Origin: Ralstonia sp. 25mfcol4.1
GTDB lineage: Bacteria > Pseudomonadota > Gammaproteobacteria > Burkholderiales > Burkholderiaceae
Assembly: GCF_900104095.1 (NCBI RefSeq)
Contig: NZ_FNJO01000001.1
Span: 248,001-312,000, forward strand
Reading direction: 5' to 3'
Length of the DNA stretch: 64,000 bases
The notes beneath the pieces were generated by a model, which was not told the origin of the DNA, searched no databases, and was given only the letters and a program-made list of their open reading frames with translations. Every line of letters begins with the position of its first letter. The first letter of the stretch is position 1. The position numbers and the translations under genes were made by a program. Positions 1 through 11,430 of this stretch are shown piece after piece.

Positions 1-144
1 GTACTCGGCGTTTTCCGACAGGTCGCCCTGGGCACGCGCCTCGGAGATGGCGTTGATCACCGCGGGACGTTCGACGGCCTTGAGGCGCTGCAGCTCTTCC
101 TTCAGGAGTTCGGCGCCACGCTTTGTAATCGGAATGGTGCTCAT
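1..144 (-). CDS. greA: Transcription elongation factor GreA, N-terminal part (cut by window edge)
   Basis: The first 48 codons are present, starting at the ATG whose complement is at 142-144; the rest lies outside the window. The translated start ([19 protein letters not shown], then an LSENAEY segment) is the N-terminal coiled coil of GreA, which enters the RNA polymerase secondary channel and stimulates cleavage of backtracked transcripts. It lies downstream of carB on the same strand, 245 nt away, an order common in Burkholderiaceae. That gap holds a 6-bp hairpin (193-211) but no convincing terminator, so co-transcription with carB is possible. Confidence 0.93.
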   Translation of the reverse strand, partial: MSTIPITKRGAELLKEELQRLKAVERPAVINAISEARAQGDLSENAEY

Positions 145-389
145 TGTCTCGTTCAACAAAAAAATGAGCCGCAGCGGAGCTGGAACCATGCTCCGGCAGC
201 GATTCTGCCGGTCAGCACTTCCGCTCGACCGCGGCTTTCAGATGGGATCGACCCGGCACCGGGGCGCGGATCGATCAGCGAATTCGACGTAGTTTAGGCC
301 AGAACCGCCGCCGGTTTCAACCCGGCGGCAGCGCCGCGGCACGGGGTATTCCCCCGCACCGCAGCATTGGCGGCAGTGACAGGCCTGAA

Positions 390-3300
390 TCAGGCCAGTT
401 GCTTGTGCAGGCCCTGCAGGTCGTAGACCTCCAGGCTTTGCATGTGCTTCAGGCCCTCCACGGCGGCGTTGGCGCCGGCGATCGTGGTGTAGTACGGCAC
501 GCGGTTGGCCAGCGCGGCGATCCGGATCGAACGCGAATCGGCAATTGCCGTGCGCGTCTCGTCCACGGTCGTGAAGACCAGGGCCAGTTCGCCGTTCTTG
601 ATCATGTCCACGATGTGCGGACGGCCGTCCTTGACCTTGTTGACCACGCGGACCGGAATGCCGGCGGCCTCGATGGCCGAAGCCGTACCGCGCGTGGCAA
701 CGATCGGGTAACCCAGGTCGTGCAGCATGCGGGCCACGGTCACCGCGCGCGGCTTGTCGCTGTCCTTCACCGTAATCAGCACGGTGCCCTTCTCGGGCAG
801 GCGCGAACCGGCCGCGAGCTGGCTCTTGAACAGGGCTTCGCCGAACACCTTGCCCACGCCCATCACTTCGCCGGTGGAACGCATTTCAGGTCCGAGGACC
901 GGATCCACGCCCGGGAACTTGTTGAACGGGAACACGGCTTCCTTGACGCTGAAGTACGGCGGCACCACTTCGGCGCCGATACCCTGCGAATCCAGCGACT
1001 GGCCGGCCATGCAGCGCGCGGCGATCTTGGCCAGCGACAGGCCGGTGGCCTTCGACACGTACGGCACCGTACGCGACGCACGGGGGTTCACTTCCAGCAC
1101 GTAGACGACGTCTTCGCCATTCTTCTGCTGGATCGCGAACTGCACGTTCATCAGGCCGACCACGTTCAGCGCCTTCGCCATGGCGGCAGTCTGGCGCTTC
1201 AGTTCGTCGACCGTTGCCTGCGACAGCGAGTACGGCGGCAGCGAGCAGGCCGAGTCGCCCGAGTGCACGCCAGCCTGTTCGATGTGCTCCATCACGCCGC
1301 CGATAAACACGCGCTGGCCGTCGCACAGGGCGTCGACGTCGCACTCGATCGCGTCGTTCAGGAAGCGGTCCAGCAGCACCGGCGAATCGTTCGAGACCTT
1401 CACGGCCTCGCGCATGTAGCGTTCCAGGTCGCGCGGCTCATGCACGATTTCCATCGCGCGGCCGCCCAGCACGTACGACGGACGCACCACCAGCGGATAG
1501 CCGATTTCCTCGGCCAGGCGCAGCGCTTCGTCCTCGGCGCGAGCCGTGCGGTTCGGCGGCTGGCGCAGGCCCAGGTCCTGCAGCAGCTTCTGGAAACGCT
1601 CGCGGTCTTCCGCGGCGTCGATCATGTCCGGGCTCGTGCCGATGATGGGCACGCCATTGGCTTCCAGGTCCAGCGCCAGCTTCAGCGGGGTCTGGCCGCC
1701 GTACTGGACGATCACGCCCACCGGCTTTTCCTTGTCGACGATTTCCAGCACGTCTTCCAGCGTCAGCGGCTCGAAGTACAGGCGGTCCGACGTGTCATAG
1801 TCGGTCGACACGGTTTCCGGGTTGCAGTTGACCATGATGGTCTCGTACCCGTCTTCGCGCAGCGCCAGCGCGGCATGCACGCAGCAGTAGTCGAACTCGA
1901 TACCCTGGCCGATCCGGTTCGGGCCACCGCCCAGCACCATGATCTTCTTGTTGGCGGTCGGGTCCGCCTCGCACTCGCCATGCTCGGCTTCATACGTGCC
2001 GTACATGTAAGCGGTGTTGGTGGCGAACTCGGCCGCGCACGTGTCCACGCGCTTGTAGACCGGGCGCACGTTCTGCGCCACGCGCGCCTCGCGCACGGCC
2101 TTGGCGTCGGTCTTCAGCAGGCGGGCCAGACGACGGTCCGAGAAGCCCTTCTGCTTCAGGAAACGCAGTTCGGCGGCCGACAGGCTTTCCAGCGTGCGGT
2201 TGCGCACCAGGCCTTCGGTCTTGACGATGTCTTCGATCTGGGCCAGGAACCACGGATCGATGTCGGTCTCGGCGTGCACTTCTTCCAGCGACATGCCCAG
2301 GCGGAACGCGTCGCCCACGTACCAGATACGGTCCGGGCCCGCTTCGCCGATTTCCTCGACCACTTCGTCGCGGTCGGTGGACTTCTCGTCCAGGCCGTCC
2401 ACGCCCACTTCCAGGCCGCGCAGCGCCTTCTGGAACGATTCCTGGAAGGTACGGCCCATGGCCATCACTTCACCGACCGACTTCATCTGCGTGGTCAGGT
2501 GGCTGTCCGCCGCCGGGAATTTCTCGAACGCGAAACGCGGCACCTTGGTGACCACGTAATCGATCGACGGCTCGAACGACGCCGGGGTCTGGCCGCCGGT
2601 GATTTCGTTCTTGAGCTCGTCCAGCGTGTAGCCCACGGCCAGCTTGGCCGCGACCTTGGCGATCGGGAAGCCCGTGGCCTTCGAGGCCAGTGCCGACGAA
2701 CGCGACACACGCGGGTTCATCTCGATCACGATCATCCGGCCATCCTTCGGATTGATCGAGAACTGCACGTTCGAACCGCCGGTGTCGACGCCGATCTCGC
2801 GCAGCACGGCCAGCGACGCGTTACGCAGGATCTGGTATTCCTTGTCGGTCAGCGTCTGGGCCGGGGCCACGGTGATCGAATCCCCGGTGTGGATGCCCAT
2901 CGGGTCCAGGTTTTCGATCGAGCAGATGATGATGCAGTTGTCCGCCTTGTCGCGGACCACTTCCATCTCGTATTCCTTCCAGCCGAGCAGCGATTCCTCG
3001 ATCAGCAGCTCGCGCGTGGGCGACAGGTCCAGGCCGCGCTTGCAGATCTCTTCGAACTCTTCGCGGTTGTAGGCGATGCCGCCGCCGGTGCCGCCCAGCG
3101 TGAACGACGGGCGGATCACGATCGGATAGCCGGCGGAGCCGGTTTCCTGGGCGATGCGCGATTGCACGGCCACGGCCTCGTCCATCGAGTGGGCGATGCC
3201 CGACTTGGCCGAACCGAGACCGATCTTGGTCATCGCGTCCTTGAACTTCTGGCGGTCTTCGGCCTTGTCGATGGCTTCCGGCGATGCGCCGATCAGCTCC

Positions 3301-3638
3301 ACCTTGTACTTGTCCAGCACGCCATGGCGATGCAGGTCCAGCGCGCAGTTCAGCGCGGTCTGGCCGCCCATGGTCGGCAGGATGGCGTCGGGGCGCTCCT
3401 TCTCGATGATGCGCTCGACCACTTCCCAGGTGATGGGCTCGATGTACGTCACGTCGGCCGTGTTCGGGTCCGTCATGATGGTCGCCGGGTTCGAGTTGAC
3501 CAGGATGACCTTGAAGCCCTCTTCGCGCAGCGCCTTGCAGGCCTGTGCGCCGGAGTAGTCGAATTCGCACGCCTGGCCGATGATGATCGGGCCTGCGCCG
3601 ATGATTAGGATGCTCTTGATGTCTGTGCGCTTTGGCAT
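390..3638 (-). CDS. carB: Carbamoyl-phosphate synthase large chain
   Basis: The 1082-residue product has the length and duplicated architecture of CarB. Two homologous synthetase halves each begin with a glycine-rich segment ([19 protein letters not shown] near residue 13; [17 protein letters not shown] near residue 570) and carry ATP-grasp folds for bicarbonate and carbamate phosphorylation; a C-terminal MGS-like allosteric domain spans roughly residues 940-1080. With CarA it makes carbamoyl phosphate from glutamine, bicarbonate and two ATP for pyrimidine and arginine synthesis in the cytoplasm. The ATG at 3638 follows an AAGAGAG ribosome site. It is separated from carA by a LysE-type exporter on the same strand, so the three genes probably form one transcript. 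No defect is visible. Confidence 0.98.
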   Translation of the reverse strand: MPKRTDIKSILIIGAGPIIIGQACEFDYSGAQACKALREEGFKVILVNSNPATIMTDPNTADVTYIEPITWEVVERIIEKERPDAILPTMGGQTALNCALDLHRHGVLDKYKVELIGASPEAIDKAEDRQKFKDAMTKIGLGSAKSGIAHSMDEAVAVQSRIAQETGSAGYPIVIRPSFTLGGTGGGIAYNREEFEEICKRGLDLSPTRELLIEESLLGWKEYEMEVVRDKADNCIIICSIENLDPMGIHTGDSITVAPAQTLTDKEYQILRNASLAVLREIGVDTGGSNVQFSINPKDGRMIVIEMNPRVSRSSALASKATGFPIAKVAAKLAVGYTLDELKNEITGGQTPASFEPSIDYVVTKVPRFAFEKFPAADSHLTTQMKSVGEVMAMGRTFQESFQKALRGLEVGVDGLDEKSTDRDEVVEEIGEAGPDRIWYVGDAFRLGMSLEEVHAETDIDPWFLAQIEDIVKTEGLVRNRTLESLSAAELRFLKQKGFSDRRLARLLKTDAKAVREARVAQNVRPVYKRVDTCAAEFATNTAYMYGTYEAEHGECEADPTANKKIMVLGGGPNRIGQGIEFDYCCVHAALALREDGYETIMVNCNPETVSTDYDTSDRLYFEPLTLEDVLEIVDKEKPVGVIVQYGGQTPLKLALDLEANGVPIIGTSPDMIDAAEDRERFQKLLQDLGLRQPPNRTARAEDEALRLAEEIGYPLVVRPSYVLGGRAMEIVHEPRDLERYMREAVKVSNDSPVLLDRFLNDAIECDVDALCDGQRVFIGGVMEHIEQAGVHSGDSACSLPPYSLSQATVDELKRQTAAMAKALNVVGLMNVQFAIQQKNGEDVVYVLEVNPRASRTVPYVSKATGLSLAKIAARCMAGQSLDSQGIGAEVVPPYFSVKEAVFPFNKFPGVDPVLGPEMRSTGEVMGVGKVFGEALFKSQLAAGSRLPEKGTVLITVKDSDKPRAVTVARMLHDLGYPIVATRGTASAIEAAGIPVRVVNKVKDGRPHIVDMIKNGELALVFTTVDETRTAIADSRSIRIAALANRVPYYTTIAGANAAVEGLKHMQSLEVYDLQGLHKQLA

Positions 3639-3706
3639 TGCACGCTCTCTTTATTGGCCGGTCCGCAAGTTCCCGCGGTCCGTACCGGATATCAGGTTTT
3701 GGATCG

Positions 3707-4384
3707 TCAGCCCAGGGTGGCCGTGGCCAGCTTGGCGCCGAAGCCGATGAACATCGCGCCGACGCCGCTCGACATGCCGGCGGACAGGCGCCGGCGGCGG
3801 CGGAACGCATCGGCCAGCCGCGCGCCCACGAAGATGATCGTCGTCAGGTACGCGAAGCTGCAGATCTGGCAGACCAGGCCCAGCGCCACGAACGACAGCG
3901 CCGGATACGCGAACTGCGGATCCACGAACTGGATGAAGAACGAGATGAAGAACAGGATGGCCTTCGGGTTCAGCAGGCTGATGACCAGCGCCTTGGTGAA
4001 TGGGTTCGAAGACTTGTCCACCGGCACGGCCACCGCCTGCGCGGCAGCGGGATCGGCCGGCTTCGCCCAGTTGCGCACTGCACCGCGCAACATCTGGAAG
4101 CCGATCCAGCCCAGGTAGCCGGCGCCCACGTACTTGATCACGTGGAACAGCGCCGGGCTGGCCTTGAGCAGCGAAGCCACGCCCGCGGCCGACAGCACCA
4201 TCAGGATGGCATCGCCGAGGAACACGCCGCACGCACCCTTGTAGCCCGCACGCACGCCGCGCTGGGCGGCCACCGACAGCACATACATCGAGTTCGGCCC
4301 GGGCAGCAGCACAATGAAGATCGTGCCGAGCACATAGGTCCAGAAATCGGTGATGCCGAAGCTGGCGTGCATGAAAGCAGTCAT
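3707..4384 (-). CDS. LysE/RhtB-family amino-acid exporter (LeuE-like)
   Basis: The 225-residue hydrophobic protein has the LysE/RhtB layout: about six membrane segments and the family signature LLPGPNSMYVLSVAAQRG near residues 26-43. Members export amino acids such as leucine, threonine or lysine from the cytoplasm by proton-coupled transport; the overall sequence is closest to the LeuE type, but the substrate cannot be read from sequence. It sits between carA (47 nt upstream) and carB (68 nt downstream) on the same strand, so it is probably co-transcribed with them. A second in-frame ATG four codons in (4372) is an alternative start. Confidence 0.88.
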   Translation of the reverse strand: MTAFMHASFGITDFWTYVLGTIFIVLLPGPNSMYVLSVAAQRGVRAGYKGACGVFLGDAILMVLSAAGVASLLKASPALFHVIKYVGAGYLGWIGFQMLRGAVRNWAKPADPAAAQAVAVPVDKSSNPFTKALVISLLNPKAILFFISFFIQFVDPQFAYPALSFVALGLVCQICSFAYLTTIIFVGARLADAFRRRRRLSAGMSSGVGAMFIGFGAKLATATLG

Positions 4385-4431
4385 GGCAGGTGGATTCCGT
4401 TCAGGTCTCTCGTTGCATCAAACGCGCCGCG

Positions 4432-5580
4432 TCAGGCGGCAGCCTTGGCGCGTGCGTCCTGCATCAGCTTCGTGAAGCGGTCGAACAGGTACGCGATGTC
4501 ATGCGGACCCGGCGACGCTTCGGGGTGACCCTGGAAGCAGAAAGCAGGCTTGTCGGTCAGCGCGAAGCCTTGCAGCGTGCCGTCGAACAGCGACGTATGC
4601 GTCACACGCGCATTGGCCGGCAGCGTCGCGGCATCCACGGCGAAGCCATGGTTCTGCGACGTAATCACCACACGGCCGTCGTCGTGGTCCTTGACCGGAT
4701 GGTTTGCGCCATGGTGACCGGTGCTCATCTTGAGCGTCTTCGCGCCCACGGCCAGCGCCATGATCTGGTGACCCAGGCAGATACCGAACGTGGGGATGCC
4801 GCGGGCAATGAACTCGCGCGTGGCGGCGATGGCGTAATCGCACGGCTCGGGGTCGCCGGGGCCGTTCGACAGGAAGATGCCATCGGGATTCAGCGCCAGG
4901 GCGTCGGCCGCGCTGGCTTGCGCCGGCAGCACCGTCACCTTGCAGCCGCGCTCGGCCAGCATGCGGAGGATGTTGAACTTGACGCCGTAGTCATAGGCCA
5001 CCACGTGGAACTGCGGCTTGTCCTGCTTGCCATAGCCTTCGCCCAGCTTCCATTCGGTCTGGGTCCACTCGTACGGTTCCTTGACCGACACCACCTTGGC
5101 CAGGTCCATGCCCGACAGGCCCGGGAACGAGCGCGCCAGGTCGATGGCCTTCTGCACGTTGTCCTCGCCCGCCAGGATGCAGCCGTTCTGGGCACCCTTC
5201 TCGCGGAGGATACGGGTCAGCTTGCGGGTATCGATGCCGGCAATCGCCACGACCTTTTCCTGCTTCAGGTAGTGCGCGAGCGTGTGTTCCTTGCGGAAAT
5301 TGGAGGCCAGAAGCGGCAGATCCTTGATGATCAGGCCGGCGGCATGGACTTTCGTGGCTTCTACATCCTCAGGATTGACGCCGTAATTGCCGATATGCGG
5401 ATACGTCAGCGTGACGATCTGCCGGGAATAGCTGGGGTCGGTGAGGATTTCCTGATAACCGGTGATGGCGGTGTTGAACACCACTTCGCCGATCGTATGG
5501 CCGGAAGCGCCGATGGAATAGCCACGAAAGACCGTGCCGTCTGCAAGCGCGAGGATGGCGGACGGAAAAGACGGTAACAC
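4432..5580 (-). CDS. carA: Carbamoyl-phosphate synthase small chain (glutaminase)
   Basis: The 382-residue protein is full length for CarA. The N-terminal CPSase small-chain domain is followed by a class I glutamine amidotransferase domain with the nucleophile motif FGICLGHQ and the catalytic His-Glu in [13 protein letters not shown]. It hydrolyses glutamine and channels ammonia to CarB. The start is a GTG at 5580 preceded by AGGAG at seven-base spacing; no better ATG exists. It heads the carA-exporter-carB set, behind the promoter at 5780-5808. Confidence 0.98.
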   Translation of the reverse strand: MLPSFPSAILALADGTVFRGYSIGASGHTIGEVVFNTAITGYQEILTDPSYSRQIVTLTYPHIGNYGVNPEDVEATKVHAAGLIIKDLPLLASNFRKEHTLAHYLKQEKVVAIAGIDTRKLTRILREKGAQNGCILAGEDNVQKAIDLARSFPGLSGMDLAKVVSVKEPYEWTQTEWKLGEGYGKQDKPQFHVVAYDYGVKFNILRMLAERGCKVTVLPAQASAADALALNPDGIFLSNGPGDPEPCDYAIAATREFIARGIPTFGICLGHQIMALAVGAKTLKMSTGHHGANHPVKDHDDGRVVITSQNHGFAVDAATLPANARVTHTSLFDGTLQGFALTDKPAFCFQGHPEASPGPHDIAYLFDRFTKLMQDARAKAAA

Positions 5581-5908
5581 GGGTAGGCTCCTGCTGGACT
5601 CACCCCGTGACCGACCTGCTCAACGCCTCGTGCCCCGTAGGCGGCCCAACATGGGGCCGGCTGGCGCATGGCTTTTTCATCACATTTTTGCAGTGCATGA
5701 AAAACGCGCGCAATCGGGGCGGCGGAAGGTGGAATACGGTAGGCGCTAGGGTGAAGGGTTCTGAAAGCGAAACTTTCGAATTATATCCCGCCGCACCCAA
5801 TTTCTCAAGTATTCAACAACTTACGATGGACAGAAGCGGCGCGCGGCTTACCTGTCATCGAAATGACATGCGGCCGCACAGCCGCGCTCCGCCAGTTTCC
5901 CGGGGGAT
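5581..5908. other. Intergenic region with the carA leader
   Basis: No gene is supported in these 328 nt. Reading the minus strand, a sigma70 promoter at 5780-5808 implies a leader of about 190 nt ahead of the carA GTG. The leader includes an A/T-rich stretch near 5670-5705 and a G+C-rich part next to carA. I see no terminator-antiterminator pair and no convincing upstream open reading frame, so any pyrimidine- or arginine-responsive control is not evident. Short G+C inverted repeats near 5860-5890 lie just past the end of the RidA gene. Confidence 0.5.
5780..5808 (-). promoter_or_regulatory. Sigma70 promoter for carA
   Basis: On the minus strand there is a TTGAGA (-35, 5803-5808), a 17-nt spacer and a perfect TATAAT (-10, 5780-5785). 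Transcription would start near 5772, about 190 nt ahead of the carA start codon. This is the best promoter match in the carA upstream region; function is inferred from sequence. Confidence 0.7.
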
Positions 5909-6322
5909 TTACACCGTCGGCGGGACCACCGCCGTGACTTCGATTTCCACCTTGGCGCGTGGCTCCACCAGATCGGCCACTTCCACGGCCGTCATCGCCG
6001 GAAAATGCCTGCCCACGATGTCTCGATAGTGCTGGCCGATGGCCTTGTAGGCGCCCACGTATTCGGCCTTGTCCTTCACATACCAGGTCATGCGCGCGAT
6101 GTGTTCGGGCCGCGCCCCGCCCTGCTCCAGCACCGCCACGATATTGCGCAGCGCCTGCGCCACCTGCAGCGCAAAGTCGTCGGTCTCGAACTCGCACTGG
6201 CCGTTCCAGCCAATCTGGCCGCCCACGAAGATCAGGCGGCTGCCCACCTGCATGTCGGCCTGGATGCCATTGGCGTAGCCCTTCGGCGCTGCCCAGTCGG
6301 GCGGTTGCAATGTCTTCAGCAT
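5909..6322 (-). CDS. RidA/YjgF-family enamine/imine deaminase, last gene of the anthranilate-CoA operon
   Basis: The 137-residue protein has the RidA/YjgF fold, with signature segments VGGQIGWN near residue 36 and IVAVLEQGG near residue 80. RidA proteins hydrolyse reactive enamines and imines to ketones and ammonia, and some act in catabolic pathways. The start at 6322 is chosen because GAGAGGA lies five bases upstream; an earlier in-frame ATG at 6346 has no ribosome site. It is the seventh gene of the operon. An inferred role is release of ammonia from the cyclic enamine made from 2-aminobenzoyl-CoA by the monooxygenase/reductase. A general housekeeping RidA is the alternative. Confidence 0.85.
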   Translation of the reverse strand: MLKTLQPPDWAAPKGYANGIQADMQVGSRLIFVGGQIGWNGQCEFETDDFALQVAQALRNIVAVLEQGGARPEHIARMTWYVKDKAEYVGAYKAIGQHYRDIVGRHFPAMTAVEVADLVEPRAKVEIEVTAVVPPTV

Positions 6323-6358
6323 GTTGGGTCCTCTCGGTGTTGCCATCGTTTGGTTTGT

Positions 6359-6790
6359 TCAGGCTCGCGCGGCGGGCGCCAGGTAGCGCCCCATCGCGGT
6401 GCGCACGGGGTCCGGCAGCGGCTGCGGGGCCATCTGGCGCGTGTCCACGCAGACCAGGCGCTGGGAGATGGCCATGCGCGTGTCGCCGTCCGGCCCGGCA
6501 AAGCGGATCTCCACGGCAAAGCTGCTGCGGCCGATGTGCGTCACGCGCAGTTCGCGCGACAGCCGCTCGCCCAGGCGGCTCGGGGCCTCGAAGCGGCATT
6601 GCAGCTCGGCCGTCGGAATGCCCGCGTGCGCCGCCCCGTGCATGGCGTCGAACGGCCAGTCCAGCGCCTCGGCGAACCAGTCTTCGATAAAGTCGTTCAG
6701 CATCTCGAAGTAACGCGGATAGAACACGATGCCGGCGGCGTCGCAATGCTTGAAGCGGATGCGCACGTGGTTGCGGAATACCTCGCTCAT
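6359..6790 (-). CDS. Acyl-CoA thioesterase of the 4-hydroxybenzoyl-CoA thioesterase (hotdog) family
   Basis: The 143-residue product is one hotdog domain. The segment [18 protein letters not shown] near residues 13-30 carries the family's catalytic Asp environment (D-AGIV-Y-RYFE). Such enzymes hydrolyse aromatic or short acyl-CoA thioesters in the cytoplasm. It lies 10 nt after the CoA ligase gene and 36 nt before ridA in the same operon, so it may free CoA from dead-end aryl-CoA or release a pathway product. The exact substrate is unknown. Confidence 0.85.
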   Translation of the reverse strand: MSEVFRNHVRIRFKHCDAAGIVFYPRYFEMLNDFIEDWFAEALDWPFDAMHGAAHAGIPTAELQCRFEAPSRLGERLSRELRVTHIGRSSFAVEIRFAGPDGDTRMAISQRLVCVDTRQMAPQPLPDPVRTAMGRYLAPAARA

Positions 6791-6800
6791 GACCGTTCGC

Positions 6801-8480
6801 TCACGGCTGCCCGCCTTCGTTCGCCATCTGCCGTAGCCGGAAGCGTTGCAGCTTGCCCGTCTCGGTGCGCGGCAGCGCGGTCACGAACTCGATGCGGCGC
6901 GGATACTTGTAGGGCGCGATCTCGCGCTTGCAGTAGTCCTGCAGGGCGGCACACGTGGCCTCGTCGGCCGCCACGCCGGGGCGCAGCACTACGTAGGCCG
7001 TCACCACCTGCCCGCGCTCGACGTCGGCCGCACCCACCACGCCGCACTCGGCCACGAACTCGTGCTTCATCAGCGTGCCCTCCACCTCGGGGCCGGCGAT
7101 GTTGTAGCCGGCCGAGATGATCATGTCGTCCGAGCGGGCCTGGTAGAAGTAGTAGCCGTCCTCGTCGGCCATGAAGGTATCGCCGGGCAGGTTCCAGCCA
7201 TCGCGCACATAGACTTCCTGGCGCGGGTCGTCGAGGTAGCGGCAGCCGGTGGGGCCGCGCACCGCGAGCTTGCCCACGGTGCCCGGTGGCACCGGCTGCA
7301 TGTTGTCGTCAACAACGCGCGCCTCGTAGCCGGGCACCACGCGGCCCACGGCACCGGGCCGCACATCGGCGCCGGCGCTGGACACGAAGATATGCATCAT
7401 CTCGGTCCCGCCCAGCCCGTCGGTCATCTCGATGCCGGTGGCAGCCTTCCAGGCCTGGCGCGTGGCGTCGGGCAGCGCCTCGCCGGCCGACACGCTCTTC
7501 TTCAGGCTGCCGATATCGAAATTCCTGGCCAGCGCGGCCATCTGGCGGTAGAAGGTGGGCGCCGTAAACACCACGGTGGCGCGATGGTCCTGGATCAGCT
7601 TGAGCAGGGTCTCGGGCGTGAGCTTCTCGGCCAGCGCCGTGCTGGCGCCGATGCGCAGCGGGAAACACAGCATGCCGCCCAGCCCGAACGTGAACGCGAT
7701 CGGCGGCGTGCCGCAGAACACGTCGTCCGGCGTGGGCTTCAGTACGTGGCGCGGGAACAGGTCGCACATCGCCAGCACGTCGCGGTGGAAATGCACGGTG
7801 CCCTTGGGCTGGCCCGTGGTGCCGCTCGTGAAGGCGATCAGGCAGATGTCGTCGGTGGCGGTGTCGCAGGCGGCAAACGTATCCGGCTTGCCCTCCATCG
7901 CGGCTTCCAGCGACCCCGTACCGGCGCCGTTGAAGTACCGTACCGTGGTCAGCGTCGGGCAGAAGTGCTCGCCGTCCGCGCGCTGGTTGGCGTCGAGTTC
8001 GTCGCGCAGCCGGGCGTCGCACAGCGCGGCCGTGACCTGCGCCTTGTCGATGATCTGGCGCAGTTCCTTGGCGCGCAGCAGCGGCATCGTCGGCACCGCG
8101 ATCAGGCCCGCCTTGACGGTGGCCAGCCAGCTGGCCGCCATCATCAGGTTGTTCGGCCCGCGCAGCAGCACCCGGTTGCCCGGCACCAGCTTCATGTCTT
8201 CCACCAGCACATGGCCGATGCGGCTGACCAGTGCCGACAGTTGCGCGTAAGTCACCGTCTCGATGCGCCCGTCGCGCTCGTGGCGCACCGCCACGCGCTG
8301 GCCGTTGCCTTCGGACACATGGCGGTCCACCAGTTCCACTGCCGCGTTCAGCCGTGGAGGGTAGCGCGTGTCGTCGTTGAACTGGAATACCGGCCAGGTA
8401 TCCGCTGGCGGCAGGCGGTCCCGGGCGAAGGTGTCGACGTGCGCGGTGGCGGCACTCGGGACGATGGTGGGGGCGACCAT
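6801..8480 (-). CDS. Aryl-CoA ligase, probably 2-aminobenzoate (or benzoate) CoA ligase
   Basis: The 559-residue protein is an ANL-superfamily acid-CoA ligase. It shows the AMP-binding P-loop [18 protein letters not shown] near residues 217-234, the aromatic-acid pocket region [14 protein letters not shown], and the C-terminal catalytic lysine in TETGKLQRF near residue 545. It activates an aromatic acid with ATP and CoA. Its place beside a 2-aminobenzoyl-CoA-type monooxygenase/reductase makes anthranilate the likeliest substrate, with salicylate or benzoate as alternatives. It starts with an ATG 32 nt after the acyl-CoA dehydrogenase gene and precedes the thioesterase by 10 nt. Confidence 0.88.
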   Translation of the reverse strand: MVAPTIVPSAATAHVDTFARDRLPPADTWPVFQFNDDTRYPPRLNAAVELVDRHVSEGNGQRVAVRHERDGRIETVTYAQLSALVSRIGHVLVEDMKLVPGNRVLLRGPNNLMMAASWLATVKAGLIAVPTMPLLRAKELRQIIDKAQVTAALCDARLRDELDANQRADGEHFCPTLTTVRYFNGAGTGSLEAAMEGKPDTFAACDTATDDICLIAFTSGTTGQPKGTVHFHRDVLAMCDLFPRHVLKPTPDDVFCGTPPIAFTFGLGGMLCFPLRIGASTALAEKLTPETLLKLIQDHRATVVFTAPTFYRQMAALARNFDIGSLKKSVSAGEALPDATRQAWKAATGIEMTDGLGGTEMMHIFVSSAGADVRPGAVGRVVPGYEARVVDDNMQPVPPGTVGKLAVRGPTGCRYLDDPRQEVYVRDGWNLPGDTFMADEDGYYFYQARSDDMIISAGYNIAGPEVEGTLMKHEFVAECGVVGAADVERGQVVTAYVVLRPGVAADEATCAALQDYCKREIAPYKYPRRIEFVTALPRTETGKLQRFRLRQMANEGGQP

Positions 8481-8512
8481 GCTTGTCTCCTGTTCGATTC
8501 GGATTCGATGCC

Positions 8513-9685
<1,173 letters not shown>

Positions 9686-9694
9686 GCCGGCTCC

Positions 9695-10546
9695 TCAATC
9701 GCCTTCGAACACCGGCTTCTGCTTCGCCACGAACGCGTCGTAGGCGCGCCGGAAGTCGCGCGTCTGCATGCAGATGGCCTGGGCCTCGGCCTCGGCCTCG
9801 ATGGCCTCGTCCACGCCCATATTCCACTCCTGGTGCAGCAGCTTCTTGGTCACGCCATGGGCGAAGGTGGGGCCCGCCGCGATCTGGGCGGCCAGCGCCT
9901 GCGCCTCGGCCAGCACGATGTCCGACGCATGCAGCGCGTTGAAAAAGCCCCACTGCAGGCCTTCCTCGGCCGTCATCGAACGGCCCGTGTAGAGCAGTTC
10001 GCTGGCCCGGCCCTGCCCGATCATGCGCGGCAGCAGCGTGCAGGCACCCATGTCCGCCCCGGCCAGGCCCACGCGGACGAACAGGAAGGCCGTTTTGGCC
10101 TGCGCCGTGCCGAGCCGCATGTCGGATGCCAGCGCCATCATGGCGCCAGCGCCGGCGCAGATGCCGTCGATCGCACTGATCACGGGTTGCGGGCAGGCGC
10201 GCATGGCCTTGACCAGGTCGCCCGTCATGCGCGTGAAGTCCAGCAGTTCGGGCATCGACATGCGCGTCAGCGGCCCGATGATCTCGTGCACGTCGCCGCC
10301 GGAGCAATAGTTGCCGCCCGCGCCGGTCATCACCACGGCCTTGATGTCCGTGGCATAGCTCAGCGCGCGGAACAGGTCGCGCAGCTCGGCGTAGGAATCG
10401 AATGTCAGCGGATTCTTGCGCTCCGGCCGGTTCAGCGTGATCGTGGCCACCTTGCCGTCGGCCGACACCGACCACAGGAAGTGCTTCGGCTGGTAACCGG
10501 CAAAGGCGCGCTTGTGGTGGCGCATGTCCAGTGCTACGTCGCTCAT
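9695..10546 (-). CDS. Enoyl-CoA hydratase/isomerase family protein
   Basis: The 283-residue crotonase-fold protein has the oxyanion-hole segments [18 protein letters not shown] near residues 72-89 and [19 protein letters not shown] near residues 125-143. It would hydrate, or hydrolytically open, the cyclic enoyl-CoA intermediate of the pathway. It is followed after 9 nt by the acyl-CoA dehydrogenase gene and preceded by an 87-nt gap containing a hairpin repeat. Substrate is inferred from operon context only. Confidence 0.9.
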   Translation of the reverse strand: MSDVALDMRHHKRAFAGYQPKHFLWSVSADGKVATITLNRPERKNPLTFDSYAELRDLFRALSYATDIKAVVMTGAGGNYCSGGDVHEIIGPLTRMSMPELLDFTRMTGDLVKAMRACPQPVISAIDGICAGAGAMMALASDMRLGTAQAKTAFLFVRVGLAGADMGACTLLPRMIGQGRASELLYTGRSMTAEEGLQWGFFNALHASDIVLAEAQALAAQIAAGPTFAHGVTKKLLHQEWNMGVDEAIEAEAEAQAICMQTRDFRRAYDAFVAKQKPVFEGD

Positions 10547-10595
10547 CGTTTGTCTCGCGTTGGATTCGTTCGCCGCATTTGACTGTCTCCCGCTC

Positions 10596-10612
10596 CCTCG
10601 CCTGCGGCGAGG
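10596..10612. repeat. Short G+C-rich hairpin between operon genes
   Basis: CCTCGCC and GGCGAGG form a perfect 7-bp stem around a TGC loop in the 87-nt gap between the SDR and enoyl-CoA hydratase genes. The flanking text (CTCCCGCTCCCTCGCCTGCG) resembles the purine/pyrimidine-rich interspersed hairpins that litter Cupriavidus and Ralstonia genomes. There is no T-run, so it is not a clear terminator; it may stabilise mRNA ends. Confidence 0.5.
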
Positions 10613-10633
10613 AAGGCGTAAAACCCAAGTCCC

Positions 10634-11428
10634 TCAACCCGCCATCACCTCGCCGCCGGCCACCGGCACGGCCTGCCCGGTGATGGCCGATGCCGATGGG
10701 CGGCACAGCCACGCCACGGCGTCGGCCACCTCGTCGGGCTGCACCAGCCGCCGCTGCGGGTTGCGCGCGGCCAGTTCGGCGCGCGCCTGTTCTTCCGTGC
10801 GGCCGGTCTTGCCGACGATATTGGCCACCGCATCGCGCACGATGTCGGTCTCGGTATAGCCCGGGCACACCGCGTTCACGGTGATGCCCTTCGCGGCCAG
10901 TTCCAGTGCCAGCGCGCGGGTCAGGCCGATCACGCCGTGCTTGGCCGCGCAGTAGGCACTGACATAGCCGTAGCCGATCAGCCCGGCCGTGCTCGCCACG
11001 TTGACGATGCGCCCCCAGCCCTGCTCAAGCATCGCGGGCAGCGCCGCTTGCGTACACAGGAAGGTGCCGGTCAGGTTGACGTCAAGCATGCGCTGCCACT
11101 GCGCCAGGTCGGTCTTGGCGAACGGTGCGCTATGGGCCTGGCCCGCGTTGTTGATCAGTACCGTGATCGGACCGCGTTCGCTGGTGGCCTGGGCAAAGGC
11201 GCCGGCCACCTCGTCGGCATCGGTGATGTCGGCCGCGGCCGCGCCCAGCGCCGCCCCGTCCACGGCCAGCGGCTCCAGCGCCTGCATGGCCGCATCCAGC
11301 GCCGTGCAGTCGCGGCCCACCAGCGTCACGCTCGCGCCCTCTTCCAGCAGCCGGCGTGCAATCGCCGCACCGATGCCGCGTCCGCCGCCGGTCACCAGCG
11401 CATGGCGGCCCTGCAAAGCCATCGCCAT
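10634..11428 (-). CDS. Short-chain dehydrogenase/reductase (3-hydroxyacyl-CoA dehydrogenase type)
   Basis: The protein of about 264 residues is a classical SDR: NAD-binding [12 protein letters not shown] near residues 12-23, NNAG near residue 93, the catalytic Ser in [12 protein letters not shown] and YCAAKHG with the Tyr-Lys pair near residues 158-162. It probably oxidises the hydroxyacyl-CoA intermediate. The ATG at 11428 has GGGGAAG just upstream; a GTG at 11434 overlapping the stop of the upstream gene is an alternative. The two genes are almost certainly translationally coupled. Confidence 0.9.
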   Translation of the reverse strand: MAMALQGRHALVTGGGRGIGAAIARRLLEEGASVTLVGRDCTALDAAMQALEPLAVDGAALGAAAADITDADEVAGAFAQATSERGPITVLINNAGQAHSAPFAKTDLAQWQRMLDVNLTGTFLCTQAALPAMLEQGWGRIVNVASTAGLIGYGYVSAYCAAKHGVIGLTRALALELAAKGITVNAVCPGYTETDIVRDAVANIVGKTGRTEEQARAELAARNPQRRLVQPDEVADAVAWLCRPSASAITGQAVPVAGGEVMAG

Positions 11429-11430
11429 GA

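Noticed and set aside
399..3608. Plus-strand open frame of about 1069 codons opposite carB
   Set aside because: It is the antisense of a clear CarB; its His/Arg/Gln-rich translation has no domain and arises from G+C-biased codons.
4390..5577. Plus-strand open frame opposite carA
   Set aside because: Antisense shadow of carA with low-complexity translation.
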